Source of the DNA: an uncultured Sphingomonas sp.
GTDB taxonomy: Bacteria; Pseudomonadota; Alphaproteobacteria; Sphingomonadales; Sphingomonadaceae
Length of the DNA: 64,000 nucleotides
Direction: 5' to 3'
Assembly (NCBI RefSeq): GCF_913777625.1
Contig: NZ_CAJYTI010000001.1
Coordinates: 124,001 to 188,000, forward strand
Shown here piece by piece: positions 51,386-59,992 of the stretch. Below the pieces are notes generated by a model. It saw only the letters and a list, made by a program, of their open reading frames with translations, ran no database searches and was not told where the DNA came from. The first letter of the stretch is position 1. Every line of letters begins with the position of its first letter. Position numbers and translations under genes: made by a program.

Positions 51386-52003
51386 GTGTTCGTGAATCCG
51401 TATCTGCGTCTTGCCCTGCTTGCCACCCTGCCCGCGCTGGCGGCCGGCTGCACCACCACCGGCGTCCACACGCCGATCGACGTTACCCGCTATCATCTCG
51501 GCCAGCCGCTCGAGCGCACCACCGTCAGCGTGGTGCCGATGACCGGCGCGATGGACGTGACGCCCGAGTTCCGCGCCTATGCCGATGCGGTGCAGGCGGA
51601 GCTGAACAAGCTCGGCTATGTCCCCGCCACCAGCGAGCGCCCGGCCGGCTATATCGCCTCGGTGTCGTTCACCCGTGCCTCGCGCGGCGTGATCCAGGAT
51701 CGCCCGCCCGTATCGGTGGGTCTCGGCGGCAGCAGCTTCGGCGGCAGCCGCGGCGGCGGCGTCGGCCTGGGCGGCGGCATTTCCTTCGGCATCGGCAAGC
51801 GCAAGCAGCAGGAAATCCTCGTCTCGCAGCTCTGGGTCCAGCTCCGCCGCCGCGCCGGCGAGAACGTGATCTGGGAAGGCCGCGCCGAGACGACGGGCGT
51901 CGGCATCAAGGACAATCAGCCCGCCGCCACCGCCCAGCGCCTCGCCGCTGCGCTGTTCAAGGACTTCCCCGGCGAGTCCGGCATCACTACGACGGTAAAA
52001 TGA
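51386..52003 (+). CDS. DUF4136 family lipoprotein
   Basis: [11 protein letters not shown] lipobox; [23 protein letters not shown]; exact start uncertain. Confidence 0.78.
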   Translation: MFVNPYLRLALLATLPALAAGCTTTGVHTPIDVTRYHLGQPLERTTVSVVPMTGAMDVTPEFRAYADAVQAELNKLGYVPATSERPAGYIASVSFTRASRGVIQDRPPVSVGLGGSSFGGSRGGGVGLGGGISFGIGKRKQQEILVSQLWVQLRRRAGENVIWEGRAETTGVGIKDNQPAATAQRLAAALFKDFPGESGITTTVK

Positions 52004-53118
52004 GCATCCAGATCAGCGCCGCGTTCGACAGCGGCAACATCCGCGTGGTCGCCATCGAGGGCGACCGGGTCGACTGCGAGATCGTCCTCGATCACCAGTC
52101 GGACTTCTTCCAGTGGTTCCACTTCCGCGTCGCCGGCGCCAAGGGGCGGACGCTGACCTTCCGCATCCTCAATGCGGCGAGCTCGGCCTATCCGTTCGGC
52201 TGGCCGGGCTACAAGGCGCGCTGGTCGGCGGACCGCGAATCGTGGCGGATGACCGACACCGACTATGCCGGCGGCATCCTCAGCTTCACCCACCATTTCC
52301 AGACCGACATCGCCTGGTTCGCCTATTTCGCGCCCTATTCGATGGAGCGGCACCACGACCTGGTCAGCCGAATCGCGCTGGCCGAGGGCGTGACCCACCG
52401 CCAGCTGGGCGAAACGCTGGACGGCCAGCCGATCGACTGCTTGGTCGTGGGCGAAGGCCCCAAGCAGGTCTGGCTCTATGCCCGCCAGCATCCGGGCGAG
52501 AGCATGGCCGAATGGTGGATGGAAGGCGCGCTGGAATTCCTCACCGACGAGGACAATGCGGTGGCGCAGGCACTCCGCAGCAAGGCGACCTTCCACTGCG
52601 TGCCCAACATGAACCCGGACGGCTCGCGCCGCGGCCATCTGCGCACCAATGCGGCGGGGGTGAACCTCAACCGCGAATGGCACACCCCGACGCCGGAGCG
52701 CAGCCCGGAAGTGCTGGCGGTGCGCAACCGGATGGACGAGACCGGCGTGCACTTCGCGATGGACGTGCACGGCGACGAGGCGATCCCGGCCAATTTCCTC
52801 GCTGGCTTCGAGGGCATTCCCAGCTGGACCGACGCCCTGGGCGAGAAATTCTATGAATTCGGCCGCCGGCTGGCTGCGCACACGCCCGATTTCCAGACCG
52901 AGCTCGGCTATGACAAGGCGCCCCCGGGCAAGGCCAACCTGTCGATGTCGACCAACCAGCTCGCCGAGCGGTTCGGCGCAGTGTCGATGACGCTGGAAAT
53001 GCCGTTCAAGGACCATGACGCCAATGCCGACCCCGAGTTCGGCTGGTCGCCGATCCGCAGCAAGCTGCTCGCCCATGCCTGCCTGGAAACGCTGGCAGGG
53101 ATGATCGACACGCTGTGA
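52000..53118 (+). CDS. M14-type (cytosolic) zinc carboxypeptidase
   Basis: [19 protein letters not shown] (HxxE), [42 protein letters not shown] overlap with DUF4136 gene. Confidence 0.93.
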   Translation: MSIQISAAFDSGNIRVVAIEGDRVDCEIVLDHQSDFFQWFHFRVAGAKGRTLTFRILNAASSAYPFGWPGYKARWSADRESWRMTDTDYAGGILSFTHHFQTDIAWFAYFAPYSMERHHDLVSRIALAEGVTHRQLGETLDGQPIDCLVVGEGPKQVWLYARQHPGESMAEWWMEGALEFLTDEDNAVAQALRSKATFHCVPNMNPDGSRRGHLRTNAAGVNLNREWHTPTPERSPEVLAVRNRMDETGVHFAMDVHGDEAIPANFLAGFEGIPSWTDALGEKFYEFGRRLAAHTPDFQTELGYDKAPPGKANLSMSTNQLAERFGAVSMTLEMPFKDHDANADPEFGWSPIRSKLLAHACLETLAGMIDTL

Positions 53119-53573
53119 TCGCGATCCGGGAAGGCGGGCTGGACGATGTGCGGGTGCAGGACCTCCTGCGCCTGCACGCCTCGGGCATGCTCGCCAACTC
53201 ACCGGCGGAGAGCTGCCATTTCCTCGACCTATCCGGCCTTCAGACGGCGGACGTCACCTTCTGGAGCGCCTGGGAGGGCGAGGACGCGATCGGCATGGGC
53301 GCGCTGAAGCTGCTCGACGCGACGCATGGCGAGGTGAAGTCGATGCGGACGGCCCCGGCGCACCTCGGCCGGGGCGTCGGCGCGGCTATGCTGGCGCATA
53401 TCCTGTCCGTCGCCCGGGCGCGCGGACTGGCGCGGCTGAGCCTGGAGACCGGCACCGCGCCGGCCTTCGAGCCGGCGATCCGGCTCTACACCCGCTACGG
53501 ATTCCTCCCCTGCCCGCCCTTCGGCGACTATCGCGAGGATCCGCACAGCCGCTTCCTGACGCTGGCACTGTAG
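53115..53573 (+). CDS. GNAT family N-acetyltransferase
   Basis: MRTAPAHLGRGVGAAMLAHILSVARARGLARLSLETG; YTRYGFLPCPPFGDY; GTG start overlapping upstream TGA. Confidence 0.93.
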   Translation: MIAIREGGLDDVRVQDLLRLHASGMLANSPAESCHFLDLSGLQTADVTFWSAWEGEDAIGMGALKLLDATHGEVKSMRTAPAHLGRGVGAAMLAHILSVARARGLARLSLETGTAPAFEPAIRLYTRYGFLPCPPFGDYREDPHSRFLTLAL

Positions 53574-53588
53574 GCGCGGGCCGACGCC

Positions 53589-53675
53589 CGAAGTTTAGGA
53601 AGTTTAGGCGTTCGCGCGTTTCGAGCGGTCGCGCGACGGGCCGTCGAGGGCGTGCGAAGTTTAGGAAGTTTAGGC
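53589..53675. repeat. two 21-nt direct repeats CGAAGTTTAGGAAGTTTAGGC (66 nt apart), each an internal tandem of GAAGTTTAG
   Basis: Exact copies at 53589-53609 and 53655-53675. Confidence 0.95.
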
Positions 53676-53997
53676 ACGGACACTGCGGCGCGCACGTCGC
53701 ATCGACGGCGCAGGCAAAGGCTAGCTCGCCCGTCGCGTCGCGCGCGCGACGATGGTTTCGAACGAGATCAAAGAGCGGCCGCCAGACGGCGATGGAATAC
53801 GGAACATATAAGGAACATTGCTTCGCTCGCAAGGCGACGGCTGCTCTCGATGCGGCGGACAGTGGTTGTCGCCAATGTCCGACGTTGGTGGGAAATAGAC
53901 AGGCAGGTTTCGGGAAAGCGCGTTCCCGTTATCTGGGCTTGGCCGATGGATGACTCGGCAGCCGCAGCGAAACCACTCAAGCCGCGGCAGCTGTCAT

Positions 53998-54204
53998 CTA
54001 CCCTGCCCTTCGAAGTGAGCCGAGCCCCGCCACCACAACGAGCGCAGCAACAGCATCGCAAATCAGCCATATTGGTACAGGACCGAGACCGGCATCAGCG
54101 AAGAACTGGCCGGGGTACGCTCCAAATCCGAAAGGTACAAAGATTAAGAGCACTGCAGCCACTGCAGTGACCATGACAATATACAGCCGCCACCATTTCG
54201 TCAT
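53998..54204 (-). CDS. small two-TM hypothetical protein
   Basis: MTKWWRLYIVMVTAVAAVLLIFVPFGFGAYPGQFFADAGLGPVPIWLICDAVAALVVVAGLGSLRRAG. Confidence 0.55.
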   Translation of the reverse strand: MTKWWRLYIVMVTAVAAVLLIFVPFGFGAYPGQFFADAGLGPVPIWLICDAVAALVVVAGLGSLRRAG

Positions 54205-54328
54205 TCCAGCACCTCGTTTTTTGGCATAACGCGGTGGGCGAATGTCTGCAACTGGGCCGGAGCCGCCATTGCGGAAATTGGTGGGAAGCTACCGTTGATT
54301 GCTTCGGCGATCAGTGTATTATGAAAGC

Positions 54329-54607
54329 ATGTCACGCAAAAGCTTCCTGCGGCCTCTTTTTTGGGATGCTTCCCGCGATCGGCCGCAAAACAAGTGGATG
54401 ATCAATCTCGCCGTCATGCTTGTGATGACACCTATATTGCTTATCTTCCCTATCACCACCCAGTTCTTTCTGCGTCCGCTCTGGATGTTTGATGACTGGG
54501 ATGCCTTCGCCCTTTTCGCCATGTTCTATGGTGCACCTTGGTTCCTCGCCGGGTGTCTGATTTATGCAGCTGCGAACGTTGGCGAGCCGGTTGAACCGGG
54601 AGCATAG
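54329..54607 (+). CDS. small two-TM hypothetical protein
   Basis: MSRKSFLRPLFWDASRDRPQNKWMINLAVMLVMTPILLIFPITTQFFL... Confidence 0.55.
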   Translation: MSRKSFLRPLFWDASRDRPQNKWMINLAVMLVMTPILLIFPITTQFFLRPLWMFDDWDAFALFAMFYGAPWFLAGCLIYAAANVGEPVEPGA

Positions 54608-54833
54608 TCCGACTTGTTACGGCGGCTCTTGGGCGGCAACTGCCCCACCACCGCGCCGCAAGGTAAAAGAGCGAAACTGCTGCGACGGCGCCGCCGACAA
54701 CGCACGCCCAGAAGAAGATCGGTTCGCTCGCACGGGTGATGCCGTCGCCGTCCGCCGATGCGGCTCCAAGGATCACGCTGCGCCCCGTGGCAATCAGGGC
54801 GACGCATCCAACGAGCAGGGGGGCGATCGTCAT
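54453..54833 (-). CDS. small two-TM hypothetical protein (C-terminus possibly read-through)
   Basis: AGGAGG SD just upstream of ATG; hydrophobic MTIAPLLVGCVALIATGRSVILG; 3' half antisense to 54329-54607. Confidence 0.4.
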   Translation of the reverse strand: MTIAPLLVGCVALIATGRSVILGAASADGDGITRASEPIFFWACVVGGAVAAVSLFYLAARWWGSCRPRAAVTSRTMLPVQPARQRSQLHKSDTRRGTKVHHRTWRKGRRHPSHQTSRADAERTGW

Positions 54834-54902
54834 CCTTCCTCCTAGTAGAGCCTCGCGACATCACAGGCCATTGCGGGCGGCAGTCCCGGGCTTGCGCGCG
54901 CC

Positions 54903-55310
54903 CTATGCCGAACGCCCAGACACGCGCGGGCCCGGCCATTCGGCACGGGGCGATTCCCCCACCAGGGCCATGCCCACGCCCTCGGTCGCCCGTACCGGCA
55001 ACGCCGAAGCGTCGAAGCCGTCCAGGCAGAAAAGGTTGATGCCGTAATGGTCCGGCTGGACGCGCTTGCGGTGGAACACATAGATGCCGCAGCGGCGGCA
55101 GAAATGATGCTTCGCGCGCATCGTGTTCCATTGATAGGTGGCGAGCAGTTCCTCGCCTGCCTCGATCCGCAGCGCCGCTTCCGGCACCTTCACCATCACC
55201 GCGTTGCGCTTGACGCAGAGCGAGCAGTCGCAGGTCGTCACTTCCTTGGGTTCATGGGCGATGGTGAAGCGCACGCCGCCGCAGTGGCAGGAGCCGGAAT
55301 GGACCGTCAC
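54903..55310 (-). CDS. GFA family protein (glutathione-dependent formaldehyde-activating-like)
   Basis: GSCHCGGVRFTI...CDCSLCVKRN...HHFCRRCGIYVFHRKR; GTGA overlap with phzF-like gene. Confidence 0.93.
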   Translation of the reverse strand: MTVHSGSCHCGGVRFTIAHEPKEVTTCDCSLCVKRNAVMVKVPEAALRIEAGEELLATYQWNTMRAKHHFCRRCGIYVFHRKRVQPDHYGINLFCLDGFDASALPVRATEGVGMALVGESPRAEWPGPRVSGRSA

Positions 55311-56092
55311 CACCGCGCCACGCCCTCGAGATAGAAGAGGCAGGCGCCCTCCAGATCGACGCGGTCGCCGCGCAGGCGGCACCACATCTCGCCGCCACGC
55401 GGGGAGGCCTGACAGGCATGCAACTCGGTCTTGCCCAGCCGCTCGGCCCAAAAGGGTGCCAGTGCGCAATGCGCGCCGCCGGTCACCGGGTCTTCGGGAA
55501 TGCCCTTGGCCGGCGCGAAATAGCGGCTGACGCAGTCATGGTCGCCCTCGCCTGCCGCCGTGACGATCAGGCCGGCGGCGGGCAGCCGCGCGATCGCGGC
55601 AAGGTCCGGAGCGAGCCGGCGGACCGCCTCGGCGGAGCCAAGGCGGGCGAGAAAGTTGAAGCCGTCCCACACGACCTCCTCGGGCACGGCGCCGATGGCG
55701 TCAGCGAGCCCCGTCGGCGTCTCGGCCGGCACGCAGCGGCGCACCGGAAAGTCCATGACATAGCCGATGTCGGAGCGGCCTACGGTAAGCGGGCCGCTGG
55801 CCGAGTGGAACACCACCTGCTCCCGCGCCGGTTCGATCCGTTCCAGCACCACCGCGGCACTGGCAAGCGTGGCATGGCCGCACAGCGGCACCTCTACCGC
55901 AGGGGTAAACCAGCGGATGCGATAGTCCTCGCCCTGCGGCACGAGAAAGGCCGTCTCGGCCAGATTATTCTCGGCCGCGAGTGCCTGACAGAGTTCCGTG
56001 GAAGGATCGCTGTCGAACAGCATCACGGCAGCCGGATTGCCCGCAAAGCGCTGGCTGGTGAACGAGGCGAGCTGAAAAAGGCGTGCTTCCAT
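55307..56092 (-). CDS. PhzF family protein (isomerase/epimerase)
   Basis: LFQLASFTSQRFAGNPAAVMLF, NLAETAFLVP, CGHATLASA. Confidence 0.93.
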   Translation of the reverse strand: MEARLFQLASFTSQRFAGNPAAVMLFDSDPSTELCQALAAENNLAETAFLVPQGEDYRIRWFTPAVEVPLCGHATLASAAVVLERIEPAREQVVFHSASGPLTVGRSDIGYVMDFPVRRCVPAETPTGLADAIGAVPEEVVWDGFNFLARLGSAEAVRRLAPDLAAIARLPAAGLIVTAAGEGDHDCVSRYFAPAKGIPEDPVTGGAHCALAPFWAERLGKTELHACQASPRGGEMWCRLRGDRVDLEGACLFYLEGVARW

Positions 56093-56140
56093 GCCGGCCA
56101 GGCTAACAGGCAAGCGGTTACGCGGCCAGCACCGCCGCCC

Positions 56141-56359
56141 TCAAGCGAACAGGGACAGCGTCCCGCTTTCCAGCGCTTCCGGGATCGACAGCCGCTCGCC
56201 GGGATCGCGCAGGTGAGTGGTGGGCTCCGGCACGAGGTTCCACGGCGTCACCACCGCGTCGCACCAGGCGGTGAACAGGCCCGAAGACCAGGCCCGGATG
56301 CTCTCTTCCGCCTCGGGCAGCATGCCCATAGCGAGGGTGGATTCCGCTTGAATCGTCAT
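56141..56359 (-). CDS. hypothetical small protein
   Basis: ORF only; no family recognised. Confidence 0.45.
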   Translation of the reverse strand: MTIQAESTLAMGMLPEAEESIRAWSSGLFTAWCDAVVTPWNLVPEPTTHLRDPGERLSIPEALESGTLSLFA

Positions 56360-56455
56360 CGTTCCCGCTCCCTGTCAGCGTGTTCGATCCCGCACTCCCC
56401 CGAGTCCCGTTCCTTATACGCCAAAAGCGCCGGGAATGCACGGTACTGCAATCGT

Positions 56456-57073
56456 TTAGCCTGCGCCCATGCCCGCCGCGAACGCGATTCTCAGCGCTTC
56501 GGAAAGGCTCTTGGCGCCGAGCTTGGCCATCACATTGGCCCGGTGCACTTCCACCGTGCGGGCCGAGATGCCGAGATCATAGGCGATGGTCTTGTTCGGA
56601 TAGCCCTGCGCGAGCCCTTCCAGCACCTCGCGCTCGCGCACGGTGAGCGCGCCGAGCAGCGTCTCGGCATCGGCGGCGCGGGCCTTGACGTCCTCGGCCG
56701 CTTCCAGCCGCTCGAAGCCGCGATGGATCGCATCGATCAGCGCGGTGCCCGACATCGGCTTTTCGAGGAAGTCGACCGCGCCGGCCTTCATCGCCCGCAC
56801 CGCCAGCGAGACGTCGCCGTGACCGGTCAGCACGATCACCGGCAGCGCGATGCCGCGGGCATGGAGTTCCTGCTGCACCTCCAGCCCGTCCATCTCCGGC
56901 ATGCGGATGTCGAGCAGCACGCAGCCCGGCTCGACATGCCGCGCTTCCTTGAGGAACGCGACGCCCGAGGGCCAGGTCTGCACCGCGAAGCCCTGGGTCT
57001 TGAGCATGAAGCTCGCCGAACGGCGGACACCATCCTCGTCGTCGACGATATGGACGAGGCGCTTGTCGGTCAC
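56456..57073 (-). CDS. fixJ: FixJ-like two-component response regulator (LuxR-type HTH)
   Basis: VHIVDDEDGVRRS, LLDIRMPEMDGLEV, FLEKPMS, LTVREREVLEGLAQGYPNKTIAYDLGISARTVEVHRANVMAKLGA. Confidence 0.92.
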   Translation of the reverse strand: MTDKRLVHIVDDEDGVRRSASFMLKTQGFAVQTWPSGVAFLKEARHVEPGCVLLDIRMPEMDGLEVQQELHARGIALPVIVLTGHGDVSLAVRAMKAGAVDFLEKPMSGTALIDAIHRGFERLEAAEDVKARAADAETLLGALTVREREVLEGLAQGYPNKTIAYDLGISARTVEVHRANVMAKLGAKSLSEALRIAFAAGMGAG

Positions 57074-58839
57074 GGACTATTTCCTTCTTCTACATGGACG
57101 AGGGTGAAGTGGAAGGCGCTGCCGCCGCCCTCGCGCGGCTCCAGCCAGATGCGACCGCCATTGGCCTCGACGATGGTGCGGCAGATCGAAAGGCCGAGCC
57201 CCATGCCGTCCGCCTTGGTGCTGTGGAAGGCGCGGAACAGGTCCTCGGCGACCGCGGGCGCCACGCCGGGGCCGGTATCCGCCACCGTCACCCGCACGAA
57301 GCCGGGCGTGTCACGCCGGCTGGAGACGGTCAGCCGCCGCTCGGGCACCTCGGCCATCGCCTCGATCGCGTTGCGCATCAGGTTGATCAGCACCTGCTGG
57401 ATCTGGATGCGATCGACCAGCACCGGGCCTGCGGCGGGATCGAACCGGAACTCCGCCACCACGCCCGTCTCGCGCGCGCCGATCAGCGCCAGCTTGCACG
57501 CCTCGTCGACGAGATCGGGGATGTGCTCGACACTCTTCTCCACCTCGCCGCGCGCGACGAACTCGCGCAGGCGCCGCACGATCGTGCCCGCACGCAGCGC
57601 CTCCTGTGCGGTGTCGTCCAGCGACTCGCGGATCATCGGCAGGTCTTGCGGATCGTTCGCGTCGATCAGGTTGGCGATGCCGCGCACATAGTTGACCACC
57701 GCGGTGATCGGCTGGTTGAGCTCGTGCGCCAGCGTCGAGGCCATGGTGCCCATCGCGCTGACCCGCGCGGCATGGATCAGGCCGGAGCGCAGTTCCTCGA
57801 TCCGCTGCTCGGCGCGCTGCTTGTCGCTCAAGTCGCGGATGAAGCCGGTGAAGACCCGCTCGCCCTCGGTGATCGCCTCGCCTACCGACAGCTCGATCGG
57901 GAAGGTGGTGCCGTCGCGCCGCTTGGCGGTGACGGTGCGGCCGGTGCCGATGATCCGCCGCTCGCCGGTTTCGAGATAGTGGCGGATATAGCCATCGTGC
58001 CGGCGCCCCTCCCCCATCGGCATCAGCAGGCTGATATTGGCGCCGACCACCTCGTCCTCGGCATAGCCGAACATCCGCTCGGCGGCGGCGCTGAACGAGA
58101 CGATGTTGCCGCGCTCGTCGATGATCACCATCGCGTCGAGCACGGTGGCGAGGATCGAGCGGAGATGGTTGGCGGCGGCGGTCGCCTGGCGCTCGCTGGC
58201 GCGCTGCTCGGTGATGTCGCGGATCACCTTGCCGAAGCCGCGCAGCCGCCCGTCGGGGCCACGCAAGGGCGTGATCAGCACCTGCGCCAGAAACTCGCTG
58301 CCGTCCTTGCGCAGCCGCCAGTCTTCCTCCTCCAGCTTGCCGTCGCGCAAGGCCGCATCGAGATCCGCGCGCGGCTTGCCCGCGGCGACGGCGGCGGGCG
58401 GGTAGAACAACGCCATGTCGCGGCCCAGCACTTCGGCCTCGCGCCAGCCCTTCAGCCGCTCCGCGCCCTCGTTCCAGAAGGACACGCGGCCCTTGGGATC
58501 GACGGTGTAGATCGCGTAGCCGACGGCGCCGTCGATCAGCAGGTTGAGCTCGGCGGCCAGTTCGTCGGCGCGATCGGCACGCCTGCGGGCATCGGCCTCC
58601 TCGGCGCGCAGCCGGCGGCGCAGCGCGCGGCTGTACGCCGCCAGCAGCAGGATCGCCGCCGCCCAGGCGAGCAGCACGCCCACCAGCACATAGCGCTCGC
58701 CGCGTGACACCAGGGGCGCGAGCGCGAGCCCCGAGACCAGCAGCAGGAGCGTCGCCAGCGCTTCCGGAATGCGCCGCCGCAGCCGCTCCGCCACCGTCAC
58801 CGGCGCGGGCATGTCGAACTGCGGGAGCGGGAAGTTCAT
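57070..58839 (-). CDS. fixL: FixL-like membrane PAS/PAS sensor histidine kinase
   Basis: Two N-terminal TM helices, PAS, second PAS RHDGYIRHYLETGERRIIGTGRTV, HELNQP H-box, MGLGLSICRTI. Confidence 0.9.
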   Translation of the reverse strand: MNFPLPQFDMPAPVTVAERLRRRIPEALATLLLLVSGLALAPLVSRGERYVLVGVLLAWAAAILLLAAYSRALRRRLRAEEADARRRADRADELAAELNLLIDGAVGYAIYTVDPKGRVSFWNEGAERLKGWREAEVLGRDMALFYPPAAVAAGKPRADLDAALRDGKLEEEDWRLRKDGSEFLAQVLITPLRGPDGRLRGFGKVIRDITEQRASERQATAAANHLRSILATVLDAMVIIDERGNIVSFSAAAERMFGYAEDEVVGANISLLMPMGEGRRHDGYIRHYLETGERRIIGTGRTVTAKRRDGTTFPIELSVGEAITEGERVFTGFIRDLSDKQRAEQRIEELRSGLIHAARVSAMGTMASTLAHELNQPITAVVNYVRGIANLIDANDPQDLPMIRESLDDTAQEALRAGTIVRRLREFVARGEVEKSVEHIPDLVDEACKLALIGARETGVVAEFRFDPAAGPVLVDRIQIQQVLINLMRNAIEAMAEVPERRLTVSSRRDTPGFVRVTVADTGPGVAPAVAEDLFRAFHSTKADGMGLGLSICRTIVEANGGRIWLEPREGGGSAFHFTLVHVEEGNSP

Positions 58840-59216
58840 CGCGCCAGCGCGCCGAGCAGCTCAAGCCGCCCGACCGGCTTCTTCACGACATGCGCGAAGC
58901 CGGCGGCGCGGGCCGCGTCATCGAGTTCGGCATGGCTCTGCCCGAGCAGGATCGCACGCCCCCGCCAGCCGCGCAGGGCGAGCTGGCGCAGCAGGTGGAT
59001 CGCATCGCCATCGACCAGCTCGCGCGCGATCAGCAGGGTGCGGATCTGGTCGAGCGTCGCCTCCTCCATCGCCGCCGCGGCGGAGGCGAAGGCGCGCACC
59101 TCCATCCCGCAGCCCTGCAGCAACAACTGGACCGCGCGCCGCGATTCGTCCTGCGAATCGACCAGCAGCACCCGCTCGCGGGGCGCCCGGCTCGGCATGG
59201 GGACGCCCTCCTTCAT
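58836..59216 (-). CDS. receiver-like protein (apparently lacking phosphoacceptor Asp)
   Basis: RVLLVDSQDESRRAVQLLLQGCGMEVRAFASAAAAMEEA...LLIARELVDGDAIHLL...VVKKPVGRLELL; ATGA overlap with fixL. Confidence 0.8.
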   Translation of the reverse strand: MKEGVPMPSRAPRERVLLVDSQDESRRAVQLLLQGCGMEVRAFASAAAAMEEATLDQIRTLLIARELVDGDAIHLLRQLALRGWRGRAILLGQSHAELDDAARAAGFAHVVKKPVGRLELLGALAR

Positions 59217-59264
59217 GCGGCGGCTCCGGGCGACGCGAGAGGGGGGACGAGGCAGACGCTAATA

Positions 59265-59308
59265 CGCATGCCGCCAAATTATGGGCTTCGTATCTGCAGC
59301 GGCATGCG
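59265..59308. promoter_or_regulatory. inverted repeat CGCATGCCGC-N24-GCGGCATGCG between sulfite-oxidase-like gene and fixLJ-like operon
   Basis: Perfect 10-bp arms; function (operator or terminator) unknown. Confidence 0.5.
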
Positions 59309-59332
59309 GATTGGTACGTATTGCCGCGCGGT

Positions 59333-59977
59333 TCAGCGCGAATAGCGCTCCTCCGACCAGGGGTCGCCGCGCAGGTGATAGCCGTTCACCTCCCAGAAGC
59401 CCGGGCGATCGCGGCCGATCACCTCGATGCGCGAAATCCACTTCGCGCTCTTCCAGAAATAGAGATGCGGCACCACCAGCCGCGCCGGGCCGCCATGGTC
59501 GCGGTGGAGCGGCTTGCCTTCCCAGCGATGCGCGATCAGCGCCTCGGGCGCGGCGAAATCGGCGAGCAGCAGGTTGGTGGTGTAGCCGTCATAGCCGTGG
59601 AGCATCACCGCCTCGGCCTCCGCGCGCGGCTCCACCATCTCCAGCAGCCGCGCGGTGGCGACGCCCGCCCAGCGATTGTCGTAGCGCGACCAGCTGGTGA
59701 CGCAGTGGATGTCGCTCGTCCGCTCGTCCGTGGCGAGCGCCTCGAAGGCCGGCCAGTCGAGCGTCAGCGGCCGGGCGACCATGCCGTCGATGGTCAGCCG
59801 CCAGCGCTCGGGCCGCACCTCGGGCTGGCGGCCGAGATCGAGCACCGGCCAGTTGGTGACGAGATGCTGGCCCGGCGGCAGCCGCTCGGCTTCGGGGCGC
59901 GCGGTGCGGCCGGTGAGGAACTTGCCCGCCTCGGCCCAGGCGCGCTTGGAGCGGGTGAGCTTGCTGTCCTCGTCCAT
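59333..59977 (-). CDS. sulfite oxidase-like molybdopterin oxidoreductase
   Basis: WRLTIDGMVARPLTLDWPAFEAL, DIHCVTSWSRYDNRWAGV, HGYDGYTTNLLLADF. Confidence 0.92.
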   Translation of the reverse strand: MDEDSKLTRSKRAWAEAGKFLTGRTARPEAERLPPGQHLVTNWPVLDLGRQPEVRPERWRLTIDGMVARPLTLDWPAFEALATDERTSDIHCVTSWSRYDNRWAGVATARLLEMVEPRAEAEAVMLHGYDGYTTNLLLADFAAPEALIAHRWEGKPLHRDHGGPARLVVPHLYFWKSAKWISRIEVIGRDRPGFWEVNGYHLRGDPWSEERYSR

Positions 59978-59992
59978 TCGGCGGCTCCCTCG

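Noticed and set aside
57094-58707. 537-aa plus-strand ORF opposite fixL-like gene
   Set aside because: Antisense artefact; kinase motifs lie on the minus strand.
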